Assembly: GCF_023699475.1 (NCBI RefSeq)
Contig: NZ_JALXFV010000002.1
Coordinates: 248,001 to 312,000 of the forward strand
Length of the DNA stretch: 64,000 nt
Reading direction: 5' to 3'
Origin: Halomarina rubra
GTDB lineage: Archaea > Halobacteriota > Halobacteria > Halobacteriales > Haloarculaceae
Numbering within the stretch: the stretch's first letter is position 1; each line of letters starts with the position of its first letter. Position numbers and translations under genes: made by a program. The notes under the pieces were generated by a model that saw only the letters and a list, made by a program, of their open reading frames with translations, was not told the origin of the DNA and did not search any database. Shown in pieces: positions 1 to 7,799 of the stretch.

Positions 1-694
1 CGCCGCCTACGGTCGGGTCGCACCGCTGTACGCCGAGGACGGTCGAGTCCGAGCGCGCCTGCCCGGTGCGGCGCTCTCCGACGCGTCGTGGCTCACCCGA
101 CGGGGGGACGTGGCGTTCGTCGTCGCGCTGCTCTGGGCGACGACCTACGACGGGTTCGTCGCCACGCCGACGTGGCGGGCTGTCGTCACGCCGCTGGTCG
201 AGGCCGGCCTCCCCGCGCCGGTGCTCTATCCGCTCGCGCTCGCGGTCGGGTTCGGCGTGTTCTACGGTGCGTACCGCCTCGCGGCGAAGTACGGGCGACG
301 GTACGCCGACTCGCTGCTCACGACCGACGAACTCGCCCGGCGGTTCGCGCCCTCGCTGCTCGCCATCGCCGCGGGCTACCACGTCGCCCACTACCTCGGG
401 TACTTCCTCTCGCTGTCGCCGTCGCTGTTCGGGGCGCTGTCGAACCCGCTGTCGCCGCCCGCCCCCGCGCTGGCGCTCGTCCTCCCGGCGTGGTTCGGCG
501 GCGTCGGGTTGGCGTTCGTCCTGCTCGGTCACGTCCTGGCAATCTGGGTCGCCCACACGACGGCATTCGACGTCTTCCCGAGTCGGTTGCAGGCCATCCG
601 GAGTCAGTACCCGCTGACGGCGGTGATGATACTGTACACGATGACGAGTCTGCTCATCGTCTCCCAGCCGGCCGTCGAGGTGCCCTACCTATGA
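1..694 (+). CDS. Integral membrane protein, 5' end outside window
   Basis: The reading frame is open from the first bases and stops with TGA at 692-694, so only the last ~230 residues are visible. They contain about five hydrophobic helices separated by short acidic or arginine-rich loops. A histidine-containing helix (motif GYHVAHYLGYF) lies mid-way, and a later helix carries GHVLAIWVAH. The ATG of the next gene overlaps the stop by four bases (ATGA), so the two are probably translated together. I do not recognise the family. A membrane transport or metal-handling role would be speculation from the paired histidines. Confidence 0.75.
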   Translation, partial: AAYGRVAPLYAEDGRVRARLPGAALSDASWLTRRGDVAFVVALLWATTYDGFVATPTWRAVVTPLVEAGLPAPVLYPLALAVGFGVFYGAYRLAAKYGRRYADSLLTTDELARRFAPSLLAIAAGYHVAHYLGYFLSLSPSLFGALSNPLSPPAPALALVLPAWFGGVGLAFVLLGHVLAIWVAHTTAFDVFPSRLQAIRSQYPLTAVMILYTMTSLLIVSQPAVEVPYL

Positions 695-975
695 GGGGCG
701 AGGAGGTTGAGACGCGCGCCGCTCCCGAGACGACCGACGACGTGTTCGCCTGTCGGTTCTGTGGCCGGCCGTTCGCCCGTGCGGAGTACCGGGCGTTGCA
801 CTACGGACTGGACCACGAGGCGTCGCTGGACGACGACCAGCGCGCGGCGTACGACGCGGCGCTCGACGAGGAGGAAGCGGAACTGCGCAAGTTCCGGCTG
901 AAGGCGGCGCTCGCGCTCGTGTTGGTCTACTTCGGATTCCTGTTGCTCTGGGCCGTCGTGAACCTGCTGTTGTGA
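691..975 (+). CDS. Small zinc-finger membrane protein, 94 aa
   Basis: The start codon overlaps the upstream stop (ATGA). The acidic N-terminal half holds a C2H2-type zinc-finger pattern: Cys21-x2-Cys24 followed by His37 and His42 (CRFCGRPF ... HYGLDH). A charged linker (residues 45-66) leads to one C-terminal transmembrane helix, residues ~68-94. It looks like a membrane-tethered zinc-finger protein facing the cytoplasm, of a type common and uncharacterised in Halobacteria. Its coupling to the preceding multi-helix protein suggests they act together. No function is assigned. Confidence 0.8.
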   Translation: MRGEEVETRAAPETTDDVFACRFCGRPFARAEYRALHYGLDHEASLDDDQRAAYDAALDEEEAELRKFRLKAALALVLVYFGFLLLWAVVNLLL

Positions 976-1010
976 CGGGTCGACGAGACCGGCGTCGAAC
1001 GCGTCGACGC

Positions 1011-1157
1011 TCAGCCCAACTGCGTGAAGAGGAGGTACGGGACGACGAACAGGACGACGGTCATCGCCGCGAGGATGAGGCCGTAGCTGAGTGCGGTCGC
1101 GACGGCGGTGAGCCACGTCGGGTGTTCGTACTCGGCGAACCGCTGCGGGAGTTCCAT
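1011..1157 (-). CDS. 48-aa single-helix membrane protein
   Basis: A short open frame on the minus strand begins MELPQRFAEYEHPTWLTAV and ends PYLLFTQLG, with ATG at 1157-1155 and TGA at 1013-1011. Residues ~14-45 form one long hydrophobic helix preceded by an amphipathic acidic stretch, a layout seen in many conserved haloarchaeal miniproteins. It is convergent with the zinc-finger protein. The codon pattern (strong C/G at third positions) supports a real gene. Its function is unknown; such proteins are often accessory subunits of membrane complexes. Confidence 0.65.
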   Translation of the reverse strand: MELPQRFAEYEHPTWLTAVATALSYGLILAAMTVVLFVVPYLLFTQLG

Positions 1158-1256
1158 ACTGCCGAGTGCGCGCCTCGGTCTAAAGGTCTATCGTTGGTCC
1201 TGTAACCCGACGGCGGCCGGTTCGTCGCCCGTGATTCCGTGGGCTCGGTTCACGAC

Positions 1257-1454
1257 TCAGTTCACGATGTCGCCGATGCGTCGCGGTTCGCCGGTCGGCG
1301 AGGGGTCCTCCTCGACGATCTTCAGCACCTCGTGGTCGGTGACGTCGGGGTACGATTTGCCGACCGCGTCCTCGACGAGCGCCTTCTCCAGTCGGAACTC
1401 GGTGCCCTTGTACACCACGTCGACGCCCGACTCGTCGAACGAGAGAACCGTCAT
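1257..1454 (-). CDS. DUF5800-type small protein, 65 aa
   Basis: This compact soluble acidic protein starts MTVLSFDESGVDVVYKGTEF and ends with a GEPRRIGDIVN tail. The pattern VVYKGTEFRLEK ... YPDVTDHEVLKIVE matches my memory of a conserved haloarchaeal family annotated as DUF5800. It has no signal peptide, membrane segment or cysteine. Size and start agree with the family. It is a single gene between convergent or divergent neighbours. The role is unknown. Confidence 0.75.
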   Translation of the reverse strand: MTVLSFDESGVDVVYKGTEFRLEKALVEDAVGKSYPDVTDHEVLKIVEEDPSPTGEPRRIGDIVN

Positions 1455-1554
1455 ACCTCACCAGAACACGGGGGTGACCAAAGTCGCATCGCTCTCGTCG
1501 GAACCTGTCACTCGCCGTACGCGCCGTCAGACGTCCGGCAGACGTTCTCCGGGG

Positions 1555-1562
1555 GTTTATTA
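1555..1562 (+). promoter_or_regulatory. TATA box of the bactofilin-like gene
   Basis: GTTTATTA lies 23-30 nt before the GTG at 1585. This is the normal haloarchaeal TATA position for a leaderless transcript and supports the GTG start. Confidence 0.55.
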
Positions 1563-1584
1563 GCAGCTACGGTAACGGGTAGCC

Positions 1585-2526
1585 GTGCCACTCCGCTCGG
1601 ACCCGCTGGACCGACTCGCCATCCCCGACGGGACGACCGTCGAGGAGCGCGACCTGGTGACCGCGGGAGACGTGGTCATCGGGGGACAGTCCACCGTCGA
1701 GTTCGGGGTCCGCGGACGAGGCGTCGTCGCCGGCGAGCGCGTCACCTTCGGCGGCGACATCGAAGCCGAGGCCGACTGCCGACTCGACATGTGGTGTGAC
1801 GTCGCCGGCAACGTCCTCGTCGGCGAGGACGCCTACATCGGCGAGCGAACCCACATCGGCGGGCAGTTGATGGTGTCGGGCGACCTCGACATCGGCGACG
1901 ACGTCGACATCGACCGCGGGTTCGAGGCCAACGGCTGGATCGTCATCCGCAACCCGATGCCCACCATCACGTTCTTCTTCGTCTACCTCTCGCACCTGCT
2001 ACGCATCGGCGAGGAGGAGGCCGCCCAGAGCGCCGCGAACGAACTGCTGGGCGACGAGGAGGAGGAGGGGACCGACGCCTCCGACGCCGATACCGACGCC
2101 TCCGACGCCGATACCGACGCCGAGGACGACGAGTCGACCGACGAGGCCGAGGGGCCGCGTCCGCTCGTCATCCCGCGCGGCGCGACCGTCTCGGACGATG
2201 CGTGGCGCGTCTCGACGCCCGCTACCGTCGGCGACGGCTGTCGCATCCACGGCAACCTCCGGGCCGCCGACCTCGACGTCGGCGAGGACAACAACGTCTT
2301 CGGCAGCCTCCGCGCCAAGGGCGACATCACCGTCGGCGAGGGCACCCGCATCCACGGCGACGTGACGACCCGCAAGGGAACCGTCCGCATCGCGCCCGGC
2401 GCGGAGGTGCTGGGCGACGTCGCCTGCGAGGACCTCTCGTTGCACGACGACGCCGCCGTCGACGGCGCGATTCGCGCTCGCGGCGAGATGTCCATCGTCC
2501 GCGAGTTCGCCCGCGAACTCGAGTGA
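1585..2526 (+). CDS. Bactofilin-like polymer-forming cytoskeletal protein
   Basis: The GTG start is supported by a TATA box at 1555-1562. The 313-aa protein has two beta-helical bactofilin-type segments built of short G-D-V/I repeats: residues ~20-125 (GDVVIGGQSTVEFG, GDLDIGDDVDIDRG) and ~210-305 (GNLRAADLDVGEDNNVFGSL, GDITVGEGTRIHGDV). They are joined by an acidic Asp/Ser/Thr/Glu-rich linker (~155-200) coded partly by a 21-bp tandem repeat. A short hydrophobic patch, TITFFFVYLSHLL, at the end of the first domain could dock to the membrane. Bactofilins polymerise without nucleotide; haloarchaeal homologues (halofilins, Haloferax volcanii) affect cell shape. It stands alone, convergent with the TMEM175 gene. 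Confidence 0.85.
   Translation: MPLRSDPLDRLAIPDGTTVEERDLVTAGDVVIGGQSTVEFGVRGRGVVAGERVTFGGDIEAEADCRLDMWCDVAGNVLVGEDAYIGERTHIGGQLMVSGDLDIGDDVDIDRGFEANGWIVIRNPMPTITFFFVYLSHLLRIGEEEAAQSAANELLGDEEEEGTDASDADTDASDADTDAEDDESTDEAEGPRPLVIPRGATVSDDAWRVSTPATVGDGCRIHGNLRAADLDVGEDNNVFGSLRAKGDITVGEGTRIHGDVTTRKGTVRIAPGAEVLGDVACEDLSLHDDAAVDGAIRARGEMSIVREFARELE
2071..2121 (+). repeat. 21-bp tandem repeat in the bactofilin linker
   Basis: Two perfect 21-bp units (2071-2091, 2092-2112) are followed by a partial third. They encode the acidic heptapeptide TDASDAD. The repeat is in frame, so copy-number change would only lengthen or shorten the linker. Confidence 0.85.
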
Positions 2527-2533
2527 GGACGGA

Positions 2534-3166
2534 CTAGTCGTCCGTGCGGCCGTACCGACTACCTTCGAGGGACACCTTCAGCGCGACGAGCGAGACGAAC
2601 AGCAGACCCCAACAGACGAACGCGAGCGCTGGGTCGACGAAGAGTGCGGCTGGTATCGACAGGCCGAACGCGAGTGGTGTGAGCAGGTACTGGAGTCCGT
2701 AGAGCCGCGCACGGTCGGGGCTGATTCCCGAGACGAGGTGCCCGTCGTGTCGAGAGACGTACCACCAGAGGACGTACAGCAGTGCCCCGGTCACGGTCAT
2801 CGACACCGCGTAGAACACGACGCTGACGACGCCGCCGTCGTCGCCCAGCAGCGCCGTCGGAAACGGGAGGAACGCGACCGACATGAGAAACACCATGTTG
2901 AGCCACGTCACGCGCTGGGTGTGGACGGTGACGTGGTCGAAGACGTGGCGGTGGTCGACCCAGAAGTTCCCGATGACGAGGAAGCTGAGGACGTAACTGA
3001 ACACGTCGCGCCACTCGCCGATGACGACCGTCTCGGTGACGGCGGTCCGGGCCGGTTCGCTCGGCAGGTCGACGTTCAACACGAGGACCGTGATGGCGAT
3101 GGCGAACACGCCGTCGCTCAGTGCGACGAGTCGAGTCGGGTCGACGGGGGGTCGGTCGGTCGCCAT
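2534..3166 (-). CDS. TMEM175-type (DUF1211) potassium channel
   Basis: This 210-aa protein has six predicted helices. Helix 1 carries the family signature PTRLVALSDGVFAIAITVLV (classical form FSDGVFAIAIT; here LSD). Prokaryotic TMEM175 proteins are single six-helix units that assemble as tetramers and conduct K+. Length and signature fit well. The conserved histidine/asparagine-rich middle (NFWVDHRHVFDHVTVHTQR, between helices 2 and 3) is also typical. The gene ends eight bases from the bactofilin gene on the opposite strand. Ion selectivity in this organism is inferred from the family only. Confidence 0.88.
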   Translation of the reverse strand: MATDRPPVDPTRLVALSDGVFAIAITVLVLNVDLPSEPARTAVTETVVIGEWRDVFSYVLSFLVIGNFWVDHRHVFDHVTVHTQRVTWLNMVFLMSVAFLPFPTALLGDDGGVVSVVFYAVSMTVTGALLYVLWWYVSRHDGHLVSGISPDRARLYGLQYLLTPLAFGLSIPAALFVDPALAFVCWGLLFVSLVALKVSLEGSRYGRTDD

Positions 3167-3201
3167 CTCGCTCCGTCCTGTACGCCGAGTGACTACTTAG
3201 C

Positions 3202-3237
3202 GGTCGTGTGGGTCGTGTGGGTCGTGTGGGTCGTGTG
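3202..3237 (+). repeat. 9-bp tandem repeat, four copies
   Basis: Four perfect copies of GGTCGTGTG run head to tail (3202-3210, 3211-3219, 3220-3228, 3229-3237). They lie in the ~180 bp between the TMEM175 start (3166) and the subtilase stop (3348), 36-71 nt upstream of the TMEM175 ATG. The array is non-coding and could be neutral slippage DNA or a spacer near the promoter. Confidence 0.9.
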
Positions 3238-3347
3238 GGTGACGACGTGTCGCCGACCGAGAGACGGACCGACGGCTCGACCCGCGATGCGTCGCTCGCC
3301 GGGTAGCGAGCGGAGGAGACAGGGACCAGCAGGACGTCCGTACCGAG

Positions 3348-4535
3348 TCAGTCGTCCGAGGAGTCGTAGCCGAGCGACGCGGCCACGTCGAGCAGGCCCG
3401 ACCCGCTCTCGTTCTCCGCGAGGCCGATGTCCTCGGCCGTGTTCTTCAGTCGCGAGCGCGCTTCGCCGGCGGTGTAGCCGTCGGCGAGCAGTTGCCCGGC
3501 CGCGCCGGCGACGTGCGGGCAGGCCATCGACGTGCCGGAGAACTCGGCGTAGCCACCGGGGACGGTGGAGTTGATGTTGCTCCCGGGCGCGGCGATTTCG
3601 ACTTCGGGACCGGTCGAGGAGAAACTCGACAGGCCGTCGCTCTCGTTGGTCGAGGAGACCGCCATCACGGTGTCGTAGGCTGCGGGGTAGCCGACGCAGT
3701 CCGAACACGGCCCCGAGTTGCCCGCCGCGGCGACCAGGAACACGCCGTTGTCGGCGGCGTACTGGCAGGCGTCCTTGACGGCCTGCGACCCGGAGGACGC
3801 GCCGAGACTCATGCTGGCGACGTCCCAGCCCTTGTTCGCGACGGCCTCGATGCCGGCGGCGATGTCGGAGAACGCTCCGGAGCCGGCGCAGTCGAGCACC
3901 TTGACGGCGTGGAGCGTCGCCTCGGTGGAGACGCCGACGACGCCCTGTGAGTTGTTCACCGCGTTGGCGATGCCCGCACAGTGGGTGCCGTGGTCGTTGT
4001 CGTCGTCCCACTCCTCGTTACAGGAGTTCGAGTTGCCCGAGAAGAAGCAGGTGAACCCGCCGTCTCCACACCCGGTGATGGCGACGCCCTCGCCGAGGTT
4101 CGCCTGCAGGTCCGGGTGGTCGGAGTCGATACCGGTGTCGACGATGGCGACGTCGATGCCGTTCCCGGTCGACCCGTTAGCGTGGGCGACCTCGGCGTCG
4201 ACGCGGTCGACGCCCCACGGCGTCGACTGGGCGATGGCGTGCATCTTCCCGTCCGGTTCGACGTACTTCACGTTGGGATTCTTCCGGAGAGCCTCCACCG
4301 CCTGCTCGGGGAAGTTACCCGCGACGGCCTCGCCCTGTGCGCCGAAGTCGAGTTCGTGTTTGACGCTGTTCGCCTTCCGCTTCGCGAGTCCCTTCGCCTT
4401 CCCGTCGGTGACACCGACGACGTAGTCACCCTTCTCGGCAGCCTGCGCGCTCGCGGTTCCGAGCAGCGTCGTCCCGGCCGCACCTGCACCGATGGTCTTC
4501 AGCACGTTGCGTCGTGTCTTGTTATTCCGGGGCAT
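3348..4535 (-). CDS. Tat-exported subtilisin-family serine protease
   Basis: The ATG at 4535 gives 395 aa and puts the twin-arginine signal (TRRNVLKTIGAGAAG, cut near residue 32) at the N-terminus; a slightly longer frame would bury it. A pro-peptide (inhibitor I9-like, ~35-105) precedes the S8 catalytic domain. The triad is visible: Asp133 (VDTGID), His182 (DHGTH) and Ser336 (GTSMACPH), with oxyanion Asn273 (AAGNSG). The enzyme resembles halolysins, secreted proteases of halophiles, but lacks a C-terminal extension. It has nine cysteines, three of them (156, 163, 172) in an enlarged Asp-His loop. A single gene with its own promoter at 4564-4571. Confidence 0.93.
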   Translation of the reverse strand: MPRNNKTRRNVLKTIGAGAAGTTLLGTASAQAAEKGDYVVGVTDGKAKGLAKRKANSVKHELDFGAQGEAVAGNFPEQAVEALRKNPNVKYVEPDGKMHAIAQSTPWGVDRVDAEVAHANGSTGNGIDVAIVDTGIDSDHPDLQANLGEGVAITGCGDGGFTCFFSGNSNSCNEEWDDDNDHGTHCAGIANAVNNSQGVVGVSTEATLHAVKVLDCAGSGAFSDIAAGIEAVANKGWDVASMSLGASSGSQAVKDACQYAADNGVFLVAAAGNSGPCSDCVGYPAAYDTVMAVSSTNESDGLSSFSSTGPEVEIAAPGSNINSTVPGGYAEFSGTSMACPHVAGAAGQLLADGYTAGEARSRLKNTAEDIGLAENESGSGLLDVAASLGYDSSDD

Positions 4536-4563
4536 GGAACAGGCAATCACAAACACCGTCCTG

Positions 4564-4571
4564 TAATAAAA
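4564..4571 (-). promoter_or_regulatory. TATA box of the subtilase gene
   Basis: Read on the minus strand this is TTTTATTA, 29-36 nt upstream of the ATG at 4535. The spacing predicts a leaderless or nearly leaderless transcript and favours the ATG at 4535. Confidence 0.6.
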
Positions 4572-4625
4572 CTAGGGTCGGCGAAGTCAGCAATTAAGTA
4601 CGTTCGGGTACCGGCGACCGAAAGG

Positions 4626-4648
4626 CACACCACCGTCGTTGTGGTGTG
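4626..4648 (+). promoter_or_regulatory. Perfect 8-bp inverted repeat upstream of ychF
   Basis: CACACCAC (4626-4633) and GTGGTGTG (4641-4648) flank a 7-nt loop. The repeat ends 6 nt before the YchF ATG. It could be an operator at the transcription start or an RNA hairpin that occludes initiation. It is seen directly; its function is inferred. Confidence 0.4.
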
Positions 4649-4654
4649 TGAGGT

Positions 4655-5836
4655 ATGCTCTCTGTCGCGCTCGCGGGCAAGCCCAACGCCGGCAAGTCCA
4701 CGTTCTACCGGGCGGCGACGCTCGCGGAGGTCGACGTCGGCAACTACCCGTTCACCACCATCGACCCGAACCGGGGGGTGAGCTACGTTCGGACCGACTG
4801 CCCCTGTCTGGACCGGGAGGAGCGCTGTGACGACGAGGACTGCCGCGACGGGAAGCGGTACGTCCCCATCGAACTGCTCGACGTCGCGGGTCTCGTCCCC
4901 GGCGCACACGAGGGGCGCGGCCTCGGCAACCAGTTCCTCGACGCGCTGTCGAACGCCGACGTCATCTGTAACGTCGTCGACGCCTCCGGCGGGACGAACG
5001 CCGAGGGCGAACCGGTCGAGGTCGGCAGCTACGACCCCGTCGAGGACGTCGACTTCGTCGAGGAGGAGATGGACCTCTGGCTGGCGGGCATCGTCTCGCG
5101 CAACTGGGAGTCCGTCGAACGCCAGTCACGCTCGCCGGACTTCTCGCTCGAAGAGGCCCTCACGGATCTCCTCACTGGAATCGGCGCGAGCGAACACGAC
5201 GTGGCCGCCACGCTCCGGAGCGTCGACTACCCCGCAGACCCCATCCAGTGGGAGGACGACGACCACGAACGCCTCGCCCGGGACCTCCGAGCGCGCTCGA
5301 AACCCATCATCGTCGTCGCCAACAAGGCCGACGTGGCCCCCCAAGAGAACCTCGAGCGCCTCCGAGAGGCCGCCGACGTGGTCGTCCCGGCCACCGCCGA
5401 AGGCGAACTCGCGCTCCGGCAGGCCGCGAAGGCGGGCGTCGTCGACTACGACCCCGGCGACGCCGACTTCACCATCACCGGCGACCTCTCCGAGAAGCAA
5501 GAACGCGGCCTCGAACAGATTCGCACCGTGATGGACGAGTGGGGCGGGACCGGCGTCCAGACCGCCCTCGACACCGCCGTCTACGACTTCCTCGACCACT
5601 TCACCGCCTACCCCGTCCAGAACGAGTCGAAGTGGGCCGACGGGCAGGGCAACGTCCTCCCCGACGCGTTCTTGCTCCCCCGTGGTTCGACGCCCAAGGA
5701 CCTCGCGTACGCCGTCCACTCCGACATCGGCGACGGGTACCTCCACGCCGTCGACGCCCGCCGGAACCTCCGTATCGCAGAGGACCACGAACTCGAAGAG
5801 GGCGACGTCGTGAAGATAGTCTCGACGGCGTCCTGA
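4655..5836 (+). CDS. ychF: YchF/OLA1-type translation-associated GTPase
   Basis: This 393-aa protein is of the archaeal Obg-related family. Its P-loop GKPNAGKST is at residues 8-16, the switch region GNYPFTTIDPN follows, the G3 motif is DVAGLVPGAHEG (~75-86) and the G4 motif is NKAD (~223). The C-terminal ~80 residues form a TGS domain (AVHSDIGDGYLHAVDARR). YchF proteins bind ribosomes, and bacterial/eukaryotic members often prefer ATP; here the canonical NKxD suggests GTP can be used. A cysteine-rich insertion after the switch (CPCLDREERCDDEDC) is typical of archaeal members and might bind zinc. The stop is ten bases from the convergent methyltransferase. Confidence 0.93.
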   Translation: MLSVALAGKPNAGKSTFYRAATLAEVDVGNYPFTTIDPNRGVSYVRTDCPCLDREERCDDEDCRDGKRYVPIELLDVAGLVPGAHEGRGLGNQFLDALSNADVICNVVDASGGTNAEGEPVEVGSYDPVEDVDFVEEEMDLWLAGIVSRNWESVERQSRSPDFSLEEALTDLLTGIGASEHDVAATLRSVDYPADPIQWEDDDHERLARDLRARSKPIIVVANKADVAPQENLERLREAADVVVPATAEGELALRQAAKAGVVDYDPGDADFTITGDLSEKQERGLEQIRTVMDEWGGTGVQTALDTAVYDFLDHFTAYPVQNESKWADGQGNVLPDAFLLPRGSTPKDLAYAVHSDIGDGYLHAVDARRNLRIAEDHELEEGDVVKIVSTAS

Positions 5837-5845
5837 GCGACTCGC

Positions 5846-6610
5846 TCACTCGCCGACGTGCGCGACGAACAGGCCAGCGTCCTTCTCGGCGTGGAACACG
5901 CCGTCCTCGAATCGCTCCTCGAACGCTTCCCGGAGCGCCGGTTCGTCAGCCGACTCGAACTCCTCGCGCGAGGCGGCGTAGGCGACCAGTGCGTCGACCT
6001 CGGAGACCACCAACGCGTCCTCGTGGCGACGACACTCGACGCGGTCGAAGACGGTTTCGAGTGGTTCACGACCGGTCCCGAGTCGGAACCCGTCCGCCCG
6101 GTCGATGGGGCCACCCCAGACGGCCGTCATCACCTCGTTGAGTTCACCGAGGTGGTCCATCCCGCTGGTCGCGGCGTACAGCGCACCGTCGGGCCGGAGG
6201 ACGCGCCGAATCTCGCGGAGTGTCCGACGAAGTTCGGGGACGTGGTACAGCATGAAGTTGGCCGTCACCGCGTCGAACGTGTCGCTGGTGAACGGGAGCG
6301 AGGCGGCGTCGGCCACGGCGACGGTGGCCGCCAGGTCCTCGCGTGCCTCCCGGACCATCCCGGGTGCGGCGTCGGTGTGGATGACCGTCCAGTCGTCGGG
6401 CACACCCACCTCGACCCAGAGGTCGCCGGGGCCGCCACCGAGGGTGAGCACCTGCGGTGTGTCGGGCAGGTCGAACTGCTCGAACAGCCACGGTTTCAGG
6501 TCGACGTCGGCCGTCGAGAACCGTTCGTGGAGGGCGATACGGGCGTCGAGGTTCGAGGCGTCGCCGTACTGCTCGGCGAGCGCCTCGCGGTCGTCACACC
6601 AGTCGGTCAT
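5846..6610 (-). CDS. Class I SAM-dependent methyltransferase
   Basis: The ATG at 6610 gives 254 aa starting MTDWCDDREALAEQYG; an in-frame GTG five codons upstream is less likely. Motif I is VLTLGGGPGDL (residues ~54-64), followed by HTDAAPGMV (motif II), VADAASLPFTSDTFDAV and FMLYHVPELRRTLREIRRVL (motif IV/post-IV). This is the Methyltransf_11/UbiE-like arrangement used for small-molecule substrates. A C-terminal ~80-residue acidic extension may form the substrate lid. It is convergent with ychF. The substrate is unknown. Confidence 0.85.
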   Translation of the reverse strand: MTDWCDDREALAEQYGDASNLDARIALHERFSTADVDLKPWLFEQFDLPDTPQVLTLGGGPGDLWVEVGVPDDWTVIHTDAAPGMVREAREDLAATVAVADAASLPFTSDTFDAVTANFMLYHVPELRRTLREIRRVLRPDGALYAATSGMDHLGELNEVMTAVWGGPIDRADGFRLGTGREPLETVFDRVECRRHEDALVVSEVDALVAYAASREEFESADEPALREAFEERFEDGVFHAEKDAGLFVAHVGE

Positions 6611-6861
6611 CGGTGGACCGACCACGGCGGGCGGGATGAAACTACCCTCTCGACCCGACTGTCAGCCCGTCGGAGCGGAATTCGGGTGAGATTCGGCGCT
6701 GAGTTTGAAACACGCTTTTGACCGGTGAGGTCCTCGGTTCAATCGTGTGCCATGGATGCACACGGGCTCGCACCCGGCGGGTCCCCTCCCCCTTCGGACG
6801 GCCACGTTCGGTCACCGCTGACGCTCTTCGGCCCTCGGTCTCCGACGACGTCTCCGCGACC

Positions 6862-7716
6862 TCACCCGAGCGGCCGGAGCCACACCGCGACGACCAGCAC
6901 GGCGAGAAACAGGTACGACCCGCGAATCAACACTGCCGTCGACGTCGCAGGGTCCATCCGTCTGGTGAGCGACGCGACGGCCGCGAACACCCCCACCGCG
7001 AGCACGCTGCTCGTCGGGAAGACGGGCGTGAGGACGGCCAGGGCGGTGACGACCAACAGCCCCGTCGCCATCAGCGCGTAGGCGGCGGTCCGGGCGCGTT
7101 CGCGACCGAGGACGACCGCGACGGTCCGTTTGGAGATGGAGCGGTCGTACTCGTAGTCCTTCGCGTCGTCGATGACCTTGATGCCCGAGAGGACGACGAC
7201 GAACACCGCGGCGAACGCGACGACCGTCGCCGAGAGCGCCTCCGCCTGGACGTAGTACCCACCGAGCAACGCGAACCCGATGCCGAGTGGATAGCCCGTC
7301 GTGGCCGTGACGGGGTTCATGTCCAGTTGGGGGGCGTGGAGGTAGCCGATGAGCCACCCCGGGAGCGTGAGCGCCGCACCGACCGGCCCCACGAGCACGT
7401 ACACGCCGGCGAGACCGACGAAGAACACCGTCGACGCGCCGGCGAGCGCGAGGCGACAGCCACGGACGGTCAGCGGGTGGTCGTCGTCCTCGCCGCGCAC
7501 GTGGAAGTCGACGTAGCCGTCCTTGACGTGGGCGACGTACAGCGCGCTGAACACGACCACCGCGTACAGCGTCGCCACCACCGGGTCGAACGACTCGGCG
7601 AGCACCGCCCCGAACGCGCTCGCGGCGACCGGCGGCAGCATGAAGACCGGATGGACCTGTGAGGCGAGCGCCCCGAGGGCGGCCCCGACTCCGCTACCGT
7701 GACGAGCGATACTCAT
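6862..7716 (-). CDS. UbiA-family prenyltransferase
   Basis: The start at 7716 is fixed by a TATA box at 7741-7746. The 284-aa product has eight or nine hydrophobic helices. The second Asp-rich signature is clear (DDAKDYEYDRSISKRT, residues 183-198, Asp183/187/191). The first is present in reduced form (KDGYVDFHVRGEDDDHPLT, Asp66/Asp70) without the usual Asn. UbiA enzymes transfer an isoprenoid diphosphate to an aromatic or glycerol-lipid acceptor in the membrane; in haloarchaea these include menaquinone and ether-lipid synthesis. Which acceptor applies here cannot be told. No partner gene is adjacent. Confidence 0.85.
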   Translation of the reverse strand: MSIARHGSGVGAALGALASQVHPVFMLPPVAASAFGAVLAESFDPVVATLYAVVVFSALYVAHVKDGYVDFHVRGEDDDHPLTVRGCRLALAGASTVFFVGLAGVYVLVGPVGAALTLPGWLIGYLHAPQLDMNPVTATTGYPLGIGFALLGGYYVQAEALSATVVAFAAVFVVVLSGIKVIDDAKDYEYDRSISKRTVAVVLGRERARTAAYALMATGLLVVTALAVLTPVFPTSSVLAVGVFAAVASLTRRMDPATSTAVLIRGSYLFLAVLVVAVWLRPLG

Positions 7717-7740
7717 ACCCACGGGTGGGCGGGCAGGTGG

Positions 7741-7746
7741 ATAAAT
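7741..7746 (-). promoter_or_regulatory. TATA box of the UbiA-family gene
   Basis: Minus-strand TTTATC-type element (GATTTATCC context) centred ~27 nt upstream of the ATG at 7716. It implies a leaderless transcript and supports the chosen start. Confidence 0.55.
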
Positions 7747-7799
7747 CGTCAGGTCGTTTGGATGTTCGGTGCTGCGCGGTCGGGGTCGGTCGCGACCGC

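Noticed and set aside
3202-3237. CRISPR array
   Set aside because: The units are only 9 bp with no spacers. It is a simple tandem repeat.
6744-6764. CGTGTGC / GCACACG hairpin as a terminator of the UbiA-type gene
   Set aside because: Seven-base arms, about 100 bp past the stop and without a T-run. The evidence is too weak for a feature.
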